A DNA stretch of 64,000 nt from Diaporthe sp. PMI_573 (taxonomy: Eukaryota > Ascomycota > Sordariomycetes > Diaporthales > Diaporthaceae): contig JAJTUP010000032.1 in NCBI GenBank assembly GCA_021399435.1, positions 62,001 through 126,000 of the forward strand. The letters run 5' to 3'. The notes under the pieces are model-generated. The model made no database searches. It saw only the letters and a list, made by a program, of their open reading frames with translations, and was not told where the DNA came from. Below, one piece after another: positions 10,640 through 21,274 of the stretch (position 1 is the stretch's first letter; each line of letters opens with the position of its first letter). A program made the translations under genes and the position numbers.

Positions 10640-12405
10640 CTATCTTGGCGCCCAGGCCTGGTCCGCCTTCATGACAGCATATTTGAAAACATGTAGCAAG
10701 GTATCCAATTCCTCCAGCCCGACTGACACTCTAATTTGTGCTGGAGAGAGTCCCAGGTCAGCCATCTTCAACTCCTCCTCGGCACCATAGATGAGATACG
10801 TGTAGCCCAAAGCCAACGTCCTATGTGCACCAAGGTGAGGTCCATGATAAACATGAAGATTATCGTAAAACGCCACGGCGCTCTCCTGCGACTTGAAGCC
10901 AATACTGAAGAGGCAACCGAACCCCGGCGTGAAGTTCACAGCGGTCTTCCGCATTAAGATCTGGTAATTCCCCTGTGCTCCATTGTGCGGTGTGGTAGGA
11001 TAGAACACGCTCTTGATACTGCTACGGTCGTCCATTGATCTCGTGTAAAGCCAATCCGTCACAGCTTTCGCGTTGGAATTGGTAATTGCGGATCGTTGGA
11101 GGTAGTCCTCGCTGTTGTGTCTCAAAGCTTTCGCATCTCCAATGTATAGATCGTCGACATATTGCTGGCCAATGCGTCGCTTCAAGTCACCGTATAGTCG
11201 GTTCGTTGGGTTGAGAACAAGACTGCCCCCTAAAACGTCTGCGTAGCCACTGAACGTTTTAGACAGGCTTGTGACGATGATATCCGCAACTGGAAGCACA
11301 TCCACGTTACAGAACCCACCGATGGTGTCATCGACGACAATTGCAAATTCAAGCTCATCGGCCAGGCGGCGGAGATGGATGAGATTAGGGGTGAACAAAA
11401 GTGGGTTGCTTGGGTATTCGGTCCAGACCGATAGAACGGGGCGTCCTTCGGCCTTCTCCGTCCTGAGAAACTGTTCAAGCCCGCGAAGGTCAGCCCCTGA
11501 GGGGAAGAATCGCAATCCAGTGCCGTACTTCATAAGTACGTGTCTGGTTTCGTAGAATGAAACACCTAAGATGACACTCTTGCTCTCGCTACTCTGTGCC
11601 AGATGTTGCAAGAGATTATGAGCGTTGTAGATAGCTGCCATCCCTGACTGGAAAAGGTAAACGTCGGAGGGCTGCACTTTCTTCTCCCTCGCTGTCGCAG
11701 GAGCACGCTCCACGAGATAGGCTATCCGCTCCCGGAGCACCCTGTGAGGCCCTTCCCGATCTTGGAGCACAGGGGCAGCAGAGACAGGCACCTCTTTCAG
11801 CTTGGCCAGGTCGTTGAGAACATCTTCTGCAAAACGGCTGGAAATTCCAACACCTGTATCTGACCACCATGGCATGACATCAGCAAGCCTCGCCACTGGG
11901 AAAAGCACGGCGAAGATTTGTAGCGTCTCAGTGTCGGCTGTGCCGGTTTCAAATGCCCGGATCGACACTGTCGAATTGGCCAGAGTTTCCTTCCCGTCGG
12001 TGCGGTTGGGGGAGGTAATGTAGTTGACGCATGCTTGTGCTACCTGTAATCTCGGGAAGAGAAAACAGGTATGTTCCCCAGGCTTAAACCCGCAGAGCTT
12101 CGTGATTACTTCAACAAGCTGGGATCGGGGGTGATGCGGTTAGCATTAAGCTCTATTGAGGATTGATGGTTTCAAGTGCAGGACCATACCTGAGCACAAT
12201 CCCTATGCAGCAGAATGCGGGGGTAGATGCTGACGATCTTGGAGAGATGTTCAGGGTCCCGTTCCGAAAGTTTGACCAAGGCTTTCCACCCAGGTATGTG
12301 GGATGTGACGGCGTGGCGAGGAGCCGGTGGTAATGGGTGAGACCAAGGTGTATCGATCTTGTGTGGCTCTGCTATGTCCCGAAGCTCAAAGCCGTTGAGA
12401 GACAT
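10640..12405 (-). CDS. Cystathionine gamma-synthase-like PLP enzyme
   Basis: This is a Cys/Met-metabolism PLP enzyme (fold type I) of the gamma-synthase class, which replaces the leaving group of an activated homoserine with a nucleophile. Exons 12190-12405 and 10640-12118 give 564 residues. Residues 1 to about 110 form the extra N-terminal domain seen in fungal cystathionine gamma-synthases (HAVTSHIPGW, YPRILLHRDCAQ, then CFLFPRLQVAQACV across the intron). The PLP domain has FQSGMAAIYNAH, the cofactor aspartate in VVDDTIGGFC and the Schiff-base lysine in SLSKTFSG (about Lys359). In fungi such enzymes also serve natural-product pathways, for example gamma-replacement steps in fusaric acid and related pathways. 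It is transcribed divergently from the LOG gene 0.8 kb away, so it may share control with the IPT/LOG pair. It could be a duplicated methionine-pathway gene, but the setting argues for a specialised role. Confidence 0.88.
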
Positions 12406-13203
12406 TTTCTACTGCTGATAAGATAGTACAGAAGGCAAGTCGATTCAGTGTTTAAATCCCGTTCGCTGGAGCGTGGCCTGATCCAAAGGTTATGACAGAT
12501 TTCCTATTCTTCAAGCAGTTGGAGGCATGTTACTGTAGAACCTGCACTTGCTCGGCTATATAAGCAGCCCTATTTCGACAAGTTCAAACCAAGTTTTGGT
12601 GCGATTCTACCTCACAGCGTGGGAGTGTCCGTCATCCGTGCCAACGAAATTGGAAGCTCAATACCAACCCGGCAATTCTGCTGCTCAACCCATGCTGCCC
12701 GTATGCCAGGGCCAAAGTCGTCTCGACACGAATCAAACAACCTGAATGAAAAAGTTCCAATGGGGAAGCATAAATTTTGATTGGTACAAGAATATTGTCA
12801 GCACGGCGCAGCAGAAAAATACCTGGTCCCAGGTCCCGCTTCATGACTCCGGGCGGGCCGTAATATACTTGGCTGACCCATTTCCAACAAAGTTTCTCCG
12901 GCTCCACTGAACGGCGCCATTTGTAGGTCCTGGGAGCAACATGAATTCATCAATTTGAAGAACAGATTGAAAATAGTTTTCAATTCGTCAAGTAGCACCA
13001 AACTCGGACACCTGTGTTCTGATGAAAGACACATCCCTGTTATAATCAGTTCCGATAGTGACTTAAAATACCTTCAATTGCGTAAAAGTATATAGTTATG
13101 AAAACCTGAACATTGAATGAGACAGTTGATCAGGAATTGTGTCAACAACGACAAATTTTAGATTCCATTTCATCATTACTTCGGACTACCCATCTCGTGT
13201 ACC
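12406..13203. promoter_or_regulatory. Bidirectional promoter region, PLP enzyme / LOG
   Basis: This 0.8-kb region lies between divergent genes of the cluster core. It contains TATATAA at 12557-12563, about 150 bases upstream of the PLP enzyme start. No ORF with motifs was found. Confidence 0.45.
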
Positions 13204-13919
13204 ATGGCCGAGTCGACCGGGTCTGTTGTAGCAGGTCGTAATGAGCTCACACTCTGTGTCTTCTGTGGTGAGTTGTCTGTGGCCAGAAAGTTTGTCCACC
13301 AACTTACATGTGGACAACAGGTGCTAGTCAAGGAGCATCGTCAAAATATGCAGAGGAAACACAAGCGCTTGCAGTGGCTTTGAACACCCGCTCTTGGTCT
13401 CTCATTTATGGCGGTGGAACACTCGGGCTGATGGGACATCTCGCCAAGAATCTGGTACGGCTTTCTGGACCAGAGGCCGTTCATGGCATCATCCCGGAAG
13501 CCCTCATTAGGACAGAGCGGGGGGTGATAAAGCCAGAAGTGGTCGAATACGGAAAAACCACTGTAGTGCAGAGTATGCATGAGCGAAAAGCCTTGATGGC
13601 GAGCAAGGCGGACGCCTTTGTGGCATTACCAGGCGGCTACGGGACCGTCGAGGAGCTGTTCGAGGTTGTCACGTGGAACCAGCTCGGCATTCATGATCGT
13701 CCCGTAGTGCTGTTCAACATTGGTGGCTTTTTTGATCACCTTCTCGCTTGGATTGAGAATTCAGTGACCGAGGGATTCATATCAAAAGGAACGGCCGATA
13801 TCATCAGTGTGGCAAACACGCCGGAAGAAGTTATCCAGAAGATTGAAGAGTACAAACTAGCAAATGGGAGGCATCTTCTCGACTGGAAATCAAAAGATGG
13901 CAAGGCTCTGGGTATATAA
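13204..13919 (+). CDS. LOG: LOG-family cytokinin riboside 5'-monophosphate phosphoribohydrolase
   Basis: LOG proteins hydrolyse N6-substituted AMP, such as isopentenyladenosine monophosphate, to the free active nucleobase and ribose 5-phosphate in the cytosol. Exons 13204-13267 and 13321-13919 give 220 residues, the usual size. Visible motifs are CVFCGASQG (the phosphate-binding start of the Rossmann fold, rebuilt exactly across the intron), LIYGGGTLGLMG, and the diagnostic PGGYGTVEELFEVVTW with its catalytic Arg/Glu region (MHERKALM upstream). The gene lies 525 bp upstream of the isopentenyltransferase on the same strand. In Claviceps and some Fusarium the two activities are known as one IPT-LOG fusion; here they are separate genes. 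A role as a plain nucleotide hydrolase is possible, but the IPT neighbour makes cytokinin activation the best reading. Confidence 0.93.
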
Positions 13920-14444
13920 GTACATTGAGTGGGCTCAATGCGGTAGCAGTGAGGAAAGGAACATGTATTTCGAGAATCTCGCACAGGATTCATTCATAGA
14001 ACCCACAACGCCAATGATGGAAGCAATTCCCACCTGCTGAATTTTAGCATGATATCCCTACCATTGCCTTCTTGATTCCGTGGATCCTGTTTCGGTGACC
14101 TTCCCCACGGCTGTAATTTGAATTCGTGAGGTAATATCATCACCCGGTGTTTACGACATTGTACACACCCTCACACGATTCGTATGAAATTACCGGGGGA
14201 TATTTGACCGGAGTACTAGCGTATGGAGACCTTTACACACGGATCAAGTGCAAGACCAGCGATGCCTCGACATGACGCGTCTGCGGGCACCGAGAATCTC
14301 CGCCGACATGACCCAGTGATCCAGATTTGAGGTCAGAATAAAGACGTGACTTTTTCCCCCTTTTCACCTTGGTCTTGTAACCAAACCACCCTTTGAAAAC
14401 CTCGACTTACTCTCTCTCTCTCTTCATATAACCATCATCTCACA
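13920..14444. promoter_or_regulatory. Upstream region of the IPT gene
   Basis: This is a non-coding spacer. It ends in a CT dinucleotide run (about 14410-14424) followed by CATATAACC just before the IPT ATG, the pyrimidine-rich layout common ahead of fungal start sites. Confidence 0.4.
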
Positions 14445-15350
14445 ATGGCCGCCCGCATCCCGATCGTTGCCATCGTTGGGCCCACTGGTATCGGGAAGAC
14501 ACGCCTCAGTGTCAAGGTCGCGAAGGCTCTTGACGGCGAGGTCATCTCTGTGGACAGTATTCAAGTTTACCGTGATTGCCCCATCATGGCAGCACAAGTA
14601 ACTGTGGAAGAGATGGAAAACGTTCCTCACCATTTGGTGAATTACTTGGGTGTGGCTGAGGAGCCCGTCGACTTTATCGCAACAGCCGTTCAAAGCATAA
14701 AGTCCATCCACAAGCGAGGCCACGTACCCGTTATTTGTGGTGGTTCCACGTCTCTCATAGAGCCGCTTCTTTTCGACCCATTCATCAAGGCACAGAATCT
14801 TCTCGTGTTGGTTCTCAACTCGGACGTAACAACCGTTCGCAACCTTTGCGACGAACGGATCAACCAAATGCTGGAGGAGGGCCTACTGGACGAGGTCAAA
14901 CATCTCTACGAGCTAGAGAAACAATATGGTCGACACACCGATGAGCGTCGAAGCGGGGCCTGGAAATCGATTGGGTATCCAGAGCTTCGTCCTTGGTGTG
15001 ATGCAAAGAGCGTCGAGGAGGCGGAGGGACTCCTTCGAGATGGGACACAATTAATGAAGCAAAACACTCTGAACTATGTCATCACACAATTCGATCTGCT
15101 CTGGTCCCGCCTCATGCCGGCGATGTCAGCGACGAAGCGACCATTCTACGTCTTTGATGTCATTTCCCGCGAGACTTTCTCCGAGAATGTCGAAATCCCA
15201 GCCGTCACGCTGTGCAAGGATTGGTTGTTGACTGCAGGGCGGGAGAGTCCGTTGGGTGCGTCTTTGAATGTGGACTACGCAGCCGATGCGGTCAGGGCAA
15301 GAGAGGCGGCTGAGGTCACAAGTGCGTTGGGATATATGAATGGACTGTAG
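14445..15350 (+). CDS. IPT: Adenylate isopentenyltransferase (IPT)
   Basis: This enzyme transfers the dimethylallyl group from DMAPP to N6 of an adenine nucleotide, the first committed step of cytokinin synthesis. It is a single exon of 301 residues. The P-loop is GPTGIGKTRLSVKVAKAL (residues 12-29), followed by EVISVDSIQVYRDCPI, which matches the IPT signature with the catalytic Asp. A later VICGGSTSLIEPLLF corresponds to the substrate loop. Housekeeping tRNA isopentenyltransferases are about 450 residues or more and often have a C-terminal zinc finger; both are absent, so free AMP/ADP/ATP is the likelier acceptor. That is an inference from length and family. The ATG at 14445 follows a CT-rich leader. 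It sits between LOG and an adenosine deaminase, all on the plus strand, forming the core of the cluster. Confidence 0.92.
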   Translation: MAARIPIVAIVGPTGIGKTRLSVKVAKALDGEVISVDSIQVYRDCPIMAAQVTVEEMENVPHHLVNYLGVAEEPVDFIATAVQSIKSIHKRGHVPVICGGSTSLIEPLLFDPFIKAQNLLVLVLNSDVTTVRNLCDERINQMLEEGLLDEVKHLYELEKQYGRHTDERRSGAWKSIGYPELRPWCDAKSVEEAEGLLRDGTQLMKQNTLNYVITQFDLLWSRLMPAMSATKRPFYVFDVISRETFSENVEIPAVTLCKDWLLTAGRESPLGASLNVDYAADAVRAREAAEVTSALGYMNGL

Positions 15351-15817
15351 CTCAGCTTTTTTATCAAAAATCAATCTTCTTCCTCATGCTTCGATCACGA
15401 GACCAATTTCTTGGTTCTTATCAACCTGGAGTCTTCATGCCCCACTAGGTACATGAATGACCTAATTGCTCCTCTCCGGATTTGCCCAAGAACAGTGTCA
15501 TAGCCACGCTCTCCAATTGACGCAACCAATGGAGCTTCACTTAAAGTCTCGGTGCTCGAACCTGGCATCGAATTGGTGTTGTCTAAGAAAGCATCACTTT
15601 TTGAGCAGTGTTTTCTCTTATTGTCTTCTGGAACACATCGTGCGGATTATTATTCCCCCGTATGACGCTACCAGTAATAACATAACGCTGACACGATTCC
15701 CGTGTGCAACACGCCCAAACTCTCAGGCCCTTGCATCCTACATCGCTCCCTTTCTTACCCCTCATTGTCCGTGCTAAAGTCCACACTGCAACAAATCCCA
15801 GTCCCATTCTTGCCAAT
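15351..15817. other. Spacer between IPT and adenosine deaminase
   Basis: An open frame runs from 15704 into the next gene, but its first 38 codons look like 5' leader. Nothing else was recognised. Confidence 0.35.
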
Positions 15818-17594
15818 ATGGCGACTTCATTCAGCATACCAGACGATATCGGGTCTGTTGACGACTATTTTAAGGCTCGTGAATTGTTCGTCAATGCCGA
15901 GCGATTTTTGGGCTACGAAAGCAAGGTGAATAGTTCGGACCTCGAGGTCCGCGCTCAAGAAATTGTTCAGAGGCTCAAGAAGTGGGAGGAGAGCAATCAC
16001 CATGGTGTGCGCATTGACGGCTCCGGCTGCGAAGCCGGGCACCGCTTCCTCCATGGTCAGGATGCTATTGAGAAGAGCAAGCTCTTTGAGATTGCACAGA
16101 AGGCGCCAAAGGGTTCCCTCCTGCATTGTCATTTTGACTGCATCCTGCCACCACGGACCCTCCTGGATGATGCGAAGAACCAGGACAAACTGCACATCAA
16201 AACTGATTGCCCATTGACCACGGCGGGATTCTTCGCCTGCGCCTTGCCTCAATTTTGTGTATTGCCTTCAGCTGTAGACTTGAGCGACACAACGAACGTG
16301 TTCAGCAAGGCATACATTGCTGGGTCATGGATGAAATATTCTGAATTTCTGCGCCTGTTCCCCGGTGGCTTGGAGAGGGCAGAGGCGTGGCTTAGCAATC
16401 AGGCGGTGATCACATCGAATGACGCATACCATCCGTATCAGACCGTTGACGGGTAAGTCACTCGCTAACTTTATTTTGATTTGTTTGGTTGCTAACTCCC
16501 AATAGGATTTGGAGGGAATTTATGCGCAGTGTCCTGGTGCTGCGGTCGTTGCTTTGTTACGAAACCGCATACAAAAACCACTTCAGAAGAATACTTTGGA
16601 GGTTTGCCGAGGACGGCATTTCCTACGCGGAAATCCGACTCGCCATGAACCACCTGTTCACCATCCAAAGCGATGATGGCACACGCGAATATGGGCACGG
16701 GGGGATCATCCAGATGCTGGCAGATGTTCTCAAAGAAGAGACCCCGAAGATACAAGCGTCAGGACTTACCTTCCATGGCGTGAAGTTCATATACGCGGTT
16801 CTGCGTGCGGCCCCCAAAGAAGCTATGAGATGGTCTATGGACACTTGCATTGAAGTAAAGCAGCAGTTTCCAGATCTGATTTGTGGTAGGTTTCTTGTAA
16901 ATATTTTGTCTTGAATAAAGTTAACACGCAGGTAATAGCTTTCGATTTGCAAGGCCAGGAAGATCCTGGACAACCGCTCACATATTGGATCCCAGAGCTT
17001 CTTGAAATGCGAGCCAAGATCAAGACGCTAGGCCTCGATCTTCCTTTCATCTTCCACGCAGGCGAGACTCTCGACCATGGGGGCGATACAGACTCGAACC
17101 TCTTCGACGCCATTCTCTTGGGGACCAAGCGCATCGGACATGGCTTCAGCCTCATCAAGCACCCGTTGCTAATGCAGCTGTGTAAAGAGAGGAACATCGC
17201 AATTGAGACCTGCCCGATATCAAACGAGGTTCTAGGACTCTGCCCAACAACCAAGACGCATCATCTGCCTGTCCTGTTGTCTAACTGTGTGCCTTGTACT
17301 ATCAACAGCGACGATCCTGGATCCTGGGGGTTTGTCTTCCTGCTGCATTTTCTCGTTACATGAGGTTATATAGAAAGCTGACAATCAAGCAGAGCAAGTG
17401 TTCTATCGCATGACTTTTACCAAGCATTGATGGGGACTAACAATCTGTCCCTACTTGGCCTACGGGTCATTGTCGAGTGGAGTATTGAGCATAGCTGCAT
17501 GAGCCCTGCTACGCGAGAGAGGGCAGCTAAGGACTTTGAGGAGAGCTGGACCAAATTCTGTCAATGGATAATCGATAACTACGGCCAGCAGTGA
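15818..17594 (+). CDS. ADGF/CECR1-type adenosine deaminase
   Basis: The protein belongs to the metal-dependent adenosine/adenine deaminase superfamily, ADGF branch, which deaminates adenosine-type nucleosides. Four exons (15818-16452, 16506-16885, 16939-17329, 17393-17594) give 535 residues, normal for ADGF. Zinc ligands and catalytic groups appear in order: GSLLHCHFD (HxH), IFHAGET (His and the catalytic Glu), RIGHGF (His), CPISNEVLGL and INSDDPG (Asp pair). All exon joins keep frame and restore these motifs. The ATG at 15818 is preferred over 15704 because the extra leader shows no family features. Unlike many ADGFs I see no signal peptide, so it may be cytosolic. Placed directly behind LOG and IPT, it may act on adenosine released by the pathway or on N6-modified nucleosides. 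A general salvage role cannot be excluded. Confidence 0.9.
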
Positions 17595-18072
17595 TAGAGC
17601 GGTCAGGATTGGAATTAGGTCAGAAGCAACGCATGCCGACGCGTTCAGGGGAGCATGGAGTCTGGTGGCCAACCAGTCTCAAGTTGGGTTGGTTCAAATC
17701 TTCAACATGGAACAGGAGTTACGAAAAGTACGGGGAAGGAGATAAATGTCCATTCAACACTTGGAAGTATGGGATGGTGCAACGAAGGCGGGACATTGCA
17801 TTCTTAGACATCTCGAACAATGACTGGGGCCAAATTGAAGTTTTCTTCCTGCAAACTCTACTTGGCCATTGGGTTCCAACTGACCTTGGATGTGTGGTGA
17901 TGTTATGGAAATTCTTGAGAATCGTACGTTCCTTGGATCCTTTTCCTCTCCAGTACTCTAGCAATCTTATTCAACAACTGCCCACCTTTTCACGCGCATG
18001 AACATTTCAGCGTCTGGTTTACCAGGCAAGACTTTGGGTTTGAGCAGGAGTCAGAAGTCGTGTTATTATTGT
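17595..18072. other. Spacer between convergent genes
   Basis: This holds the 3' flanks of the adenosine deaminase and the hydroxyacid dehydrogenase. No repeat or gene was seen. Confidence 0.35.
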
Positions 18073-19161
18073 CTAAGTTACAACGTTGGCCGGCGGTCCA
18101 GCCACGAATGCAGCAATATTTGCTTGCAATGTCTTGAGATAATTCGCATTGGTTTCCTCTGATACCCAAGCCGTGTGCGGCGTAGTGACCAGGTTCAAAT
18201 CCTCAACTCTTTGGCCGAGCATGGGACTGACTCCCTCGCTCAGAGGTTCATTGAGAAAGACATCCGTGGCTGCACCAGCGATGCGTCCCCTTTCCAAAGC
18301 CGTGACCAATGCCTCTTCCTCAACTATACCGCCACGCGAAACGTTTACGACCAAGGTTTGAGGCTGCATGGTCTCAAATTCGGCACTTGAAATGTAGTTG
18401 ATAGTATCTGGCGTCTTTGGGAGGCATAAGATCAGGACTGAAGCCGTGCGAATGACCTTGTCAAAAGCTGTTCTACCTGTCGATGCAGGCTCGCCCTTCC
18501 GCCCAGATATAAGAACTTTCATACCCAAGGCGTTTGCGATAGTGGCAACCTTTTGGCCTTGATCCATAGACTCGCATCAGTATTTTGAAGTACTGGGACA
18601 ACATCAGAATATGAGAGGCTTTAACTCACCAACCCCGCCATACCCTAGAATGCCAACAATTTCCTCTTGGCACGATCGAGGTGCACGTCCATCGGGCCCA
18701 TTGAGCACTTTGAGCAGCACTCCGCGTCTTGCCCATTCACCAGCCTGTACCAGCCGATGAGTGCGAGCAATACTCCTGCGGACGGCAAAGTACAGTCCAA
18801 CGGCATGTTCGGCGACCGCCGACGTGTTGCAATGCGGCGTGTTAGTCACGACTATGCCTCTCGCCCGACATGCATCCAGGTCCACGGTATCTGTGCCTGA
18901 GCCCACCACGGCAATCATGCGCAGACTGGGCGACAAATCTTCGGCCAATGTCTCCGCCCGGATCGGAATCACGGTCCTGATTATGATCTCGGCATCGCGT
19001 ATGCGCTCAGCGAGCTGCTCCGGGAGTGTGCGGTCGTACTGTCGCAGCTCGTACGTGTGCGGTGCCGGTAGGTCGAAGACCGGTGTCGAGGGAAAGAGTT
19101 TCTCCAGCAACACTATCACGTGGTGGTACCCATTCTCACTCCTGCTGCTAAACTGTGCCAT
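18073..19161 (-). CDS. D-isomer-specific 2-hydroxyacid dehydrogenase
   Basis: This NAD(P)-dependent enzyme interconverts 2-keto acids and D-2-hydroxy acids. Exons 18630-19161 and 18073-18557 give 338 residues, normal length. The nucleotide-binding motif GILGYGGVGQKVA is rebuilt across the intron. Catalytic residues are visible: Arg in NVSRGGIVEEEAL, Glu in TDVFLNEPL and His in TTPHTAW. The substrate domain holds VVGSGTDTVDLDACRARGI with NTPHCNT. The start at 19161 (MAQFSS) is chosen because the in-frame extension further upstream is not family-like. It lies between the deaminase and an aldolase. Together with the aminotransferase at 21.3 kb it forms a pair that could turn an amino acid into a hydroxy acid. 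Confidence 0.9.
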
Positions 19162-19689
19162 CGCGATGCTGGGCCCGACTACGCCGATGTCAGTGCTGTG
19201 AGTGACCACTTTTTGGACCGACACTGTTATCAAGGTTCCCCATACCGGCACAGCTTGAACCTGAAGCCAGGGACCTGGCAGCCATGCTATCACTGAAATG
19301 AATTCAATCATTGCCTTGTAAAACATGATCACAAAGTTATCCCGCGCGCGGAGGAAAGAAAAGGGATCGCCCAGTTGGAGTTACTTTGTACACGACACGT
19401 ACATAGCGGACTCCACTAGATGGATACCATGTGGGTCTTCCCTCAAGAGACTGACTTGTGCAAATTTAGACTAGGTGAGCCAGGCGGAGTACCCAGACTT
19501 ACGTTCCCGTACCGACTGTTTTTCTTTGCTGGCTGGAGGACTTATCGCCTGGAAGTCTCGAAAGAGCAGTACTTGTCAAGACATTGCACGTTCTTGTGGA
19601 AACAGCGCAAGTCTTAACGCGGGGCACAGAATTTCCAGTGGCGATACTGTCCCTTTGCTAAATTATCAAATAGTGGATTATTGGTTATC
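19162..19689. promoter_or_regulatory. Divergent promoter region, dehydrogenase / aldolase
   Basis: This 0.5-kb region between divergent starts has no motif-bearing ORF and no clear TATA element. Confidence 0.3.
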
Positions 19690-20893
19690 ATGTCGTCTTC
19701 CGCCGCCCCGGCCACCGCAACACCGACTCCGGCCGCCAAGTCCCGAGTCTCGGCTCAGCACCGTAGCGGGGACCCCGATCAAGCTTTCCAGCCGGATGAC
19801 CAAATCTACGCGCCTAAATTTGACAACAAGCTTGAAGAAAGGGCTTATCTCAAACACCGATTGACGTTAGCGTTTCGTATTTTCGCCAACTATGGCTTTT
19901 CCGAGGGACTGGCCGGCCACATTACTGTCAGAGATCCTGTTGAGACGGACAGCTTCTGGGTGAATCCTTTCGGTCCGTTGGCCTGGTCATCGCATGGCCT
20001 CAAACGACCCAGACCGAAAGACAACGCTGATTTCTGAGATACAGGTTTGCACTTCTCTCTCATTAGAGATGAGGACTTGATCCGAGTCGATCACAACGGC
20101 AATGTTGTGGATGGTGGCAAGAATCGGAGGCTGAATTATGGTAATCAAGAAACCACCGCCCTTCTGACCTGTTAGATGTGCAACTGACCCAATGAATCAA
20201 AGCTGCATATGCCATTCATTCAGAGATCCACAAGGCGCGGCCTGATGTTCTCTGCGCCGCTCACTCTCACAGCACTTACGGCCGTGCATTCTGCGCAACA
20301 GGTCAGTGTCAGTGTGTTTTTGTCTCTGTAACTACTTTGCTGAAGTTGGAACAGGACGCACATTAGACATGCTGTCACAAGACTTCTGCACCTTTTACCA
20401 GGACCATGTTTTGTATACGTACGTCATACACGCCTTGTATTGTGAGACCTATCAGCCCTAACCATCAAAAGCAATTTCGCTGGCCTCGTTTTCGCAACCG
20501 AAGAGGGAAAGGCCATCGCGGAATGCTTGGGCAATAAGAAGGCTGCATTGCTAGGCAATCATGGACTGCTTACTGCCGCCCCATCCATCGAGGCGGCGGT
20601 AGCGTGGTTCGTACTGCTAGAGAAGCTCTGTGAGATCCAGCTTGCCGCTGATGCAAGCGCGGCGGGTACCGGCAAGCCACTGGTTCACATCGCACATGAA
20701 GACGCCGTGTCTACCCATTATGCGATAGGTAGGCCGGAAGGAGGTTATTGTAGGTTTTCTAATATTTTGTGGAGAAGTTCATGATGCGGGTAAAGACTGA
20801 CCAGTGGCAGTTACGGGCCTGACGCTGTTCCAGGTTGTTGAAAGGGAGTTTGGGGAGTCCACGTTCCTTGGTCGAGGCGTGGAGCCTTTGTGA
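19690..20893 (+). CDS. Class II aldolase/adducin-domain protein
   Basis: This is a zinc-dependent aldolase-fold protein (fuculose-aldolase/adducin head family), which cleaves or forms C-C bonds of hydroxy-keto substrates. Six exons (19690-19972, 20045-20140, 20203-20301, 20355-20418, 20472-20749, 20811-20893) give 300 residues. Visible features are NYGFSEGLAGHITVRDP, the metal HxH in AAHSHSTYGRAF, QDFCTFYQDHVLYTNFAGLV and GNHGLLT, the third-His region. Fungal members such as Mug14-like proteins have no firmly known substrate. All five introns are short with GT..AG ends and keep frame. It is divergent from the dehydrogenase and convergent with the aminotransferase, so it may act on the same keto or hydroxy intermediates; that is inference. 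Confidence 0.88.
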
Positions 20894-21274
20894 TCTGTAT
20901 TGAAATCTGAAGAGGTTGAACGGTCTTGTCTGGCCATGGGCTGTGAACAGTACACGATATATCAGGAAGTCAAAACATTCAGGATATCGATCAAATTGAT
21001 TATATTCCTACAACACCATCCTATTTGAATTCATTCGCTCGCGGATGGCATTTCATGAGATAGATCTTAGTCCTATACGGGCGAGAAAGTGATGATCAAT
21101 AAGTGACTTCTAGGAGACCAAGTTTGCAATCACACTCGCTCACAAGGCCGTCACCAACTATGCATCCATGAGGAAACTGATTGCAAATTGATTGGAGCAG
21201 TGCGCATGATCGTATTTGTGAAACACCCGCCTCATCAGACACTGGCCACTTCCAAGTTGTCACCAAAAGCCAAT
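20894..21274. other. Spacer between convergent genes
   Basis: This holds the 3' flanks of the aldolase and aminotransferase genes; nothing else was seen. Confidence 0.3.
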
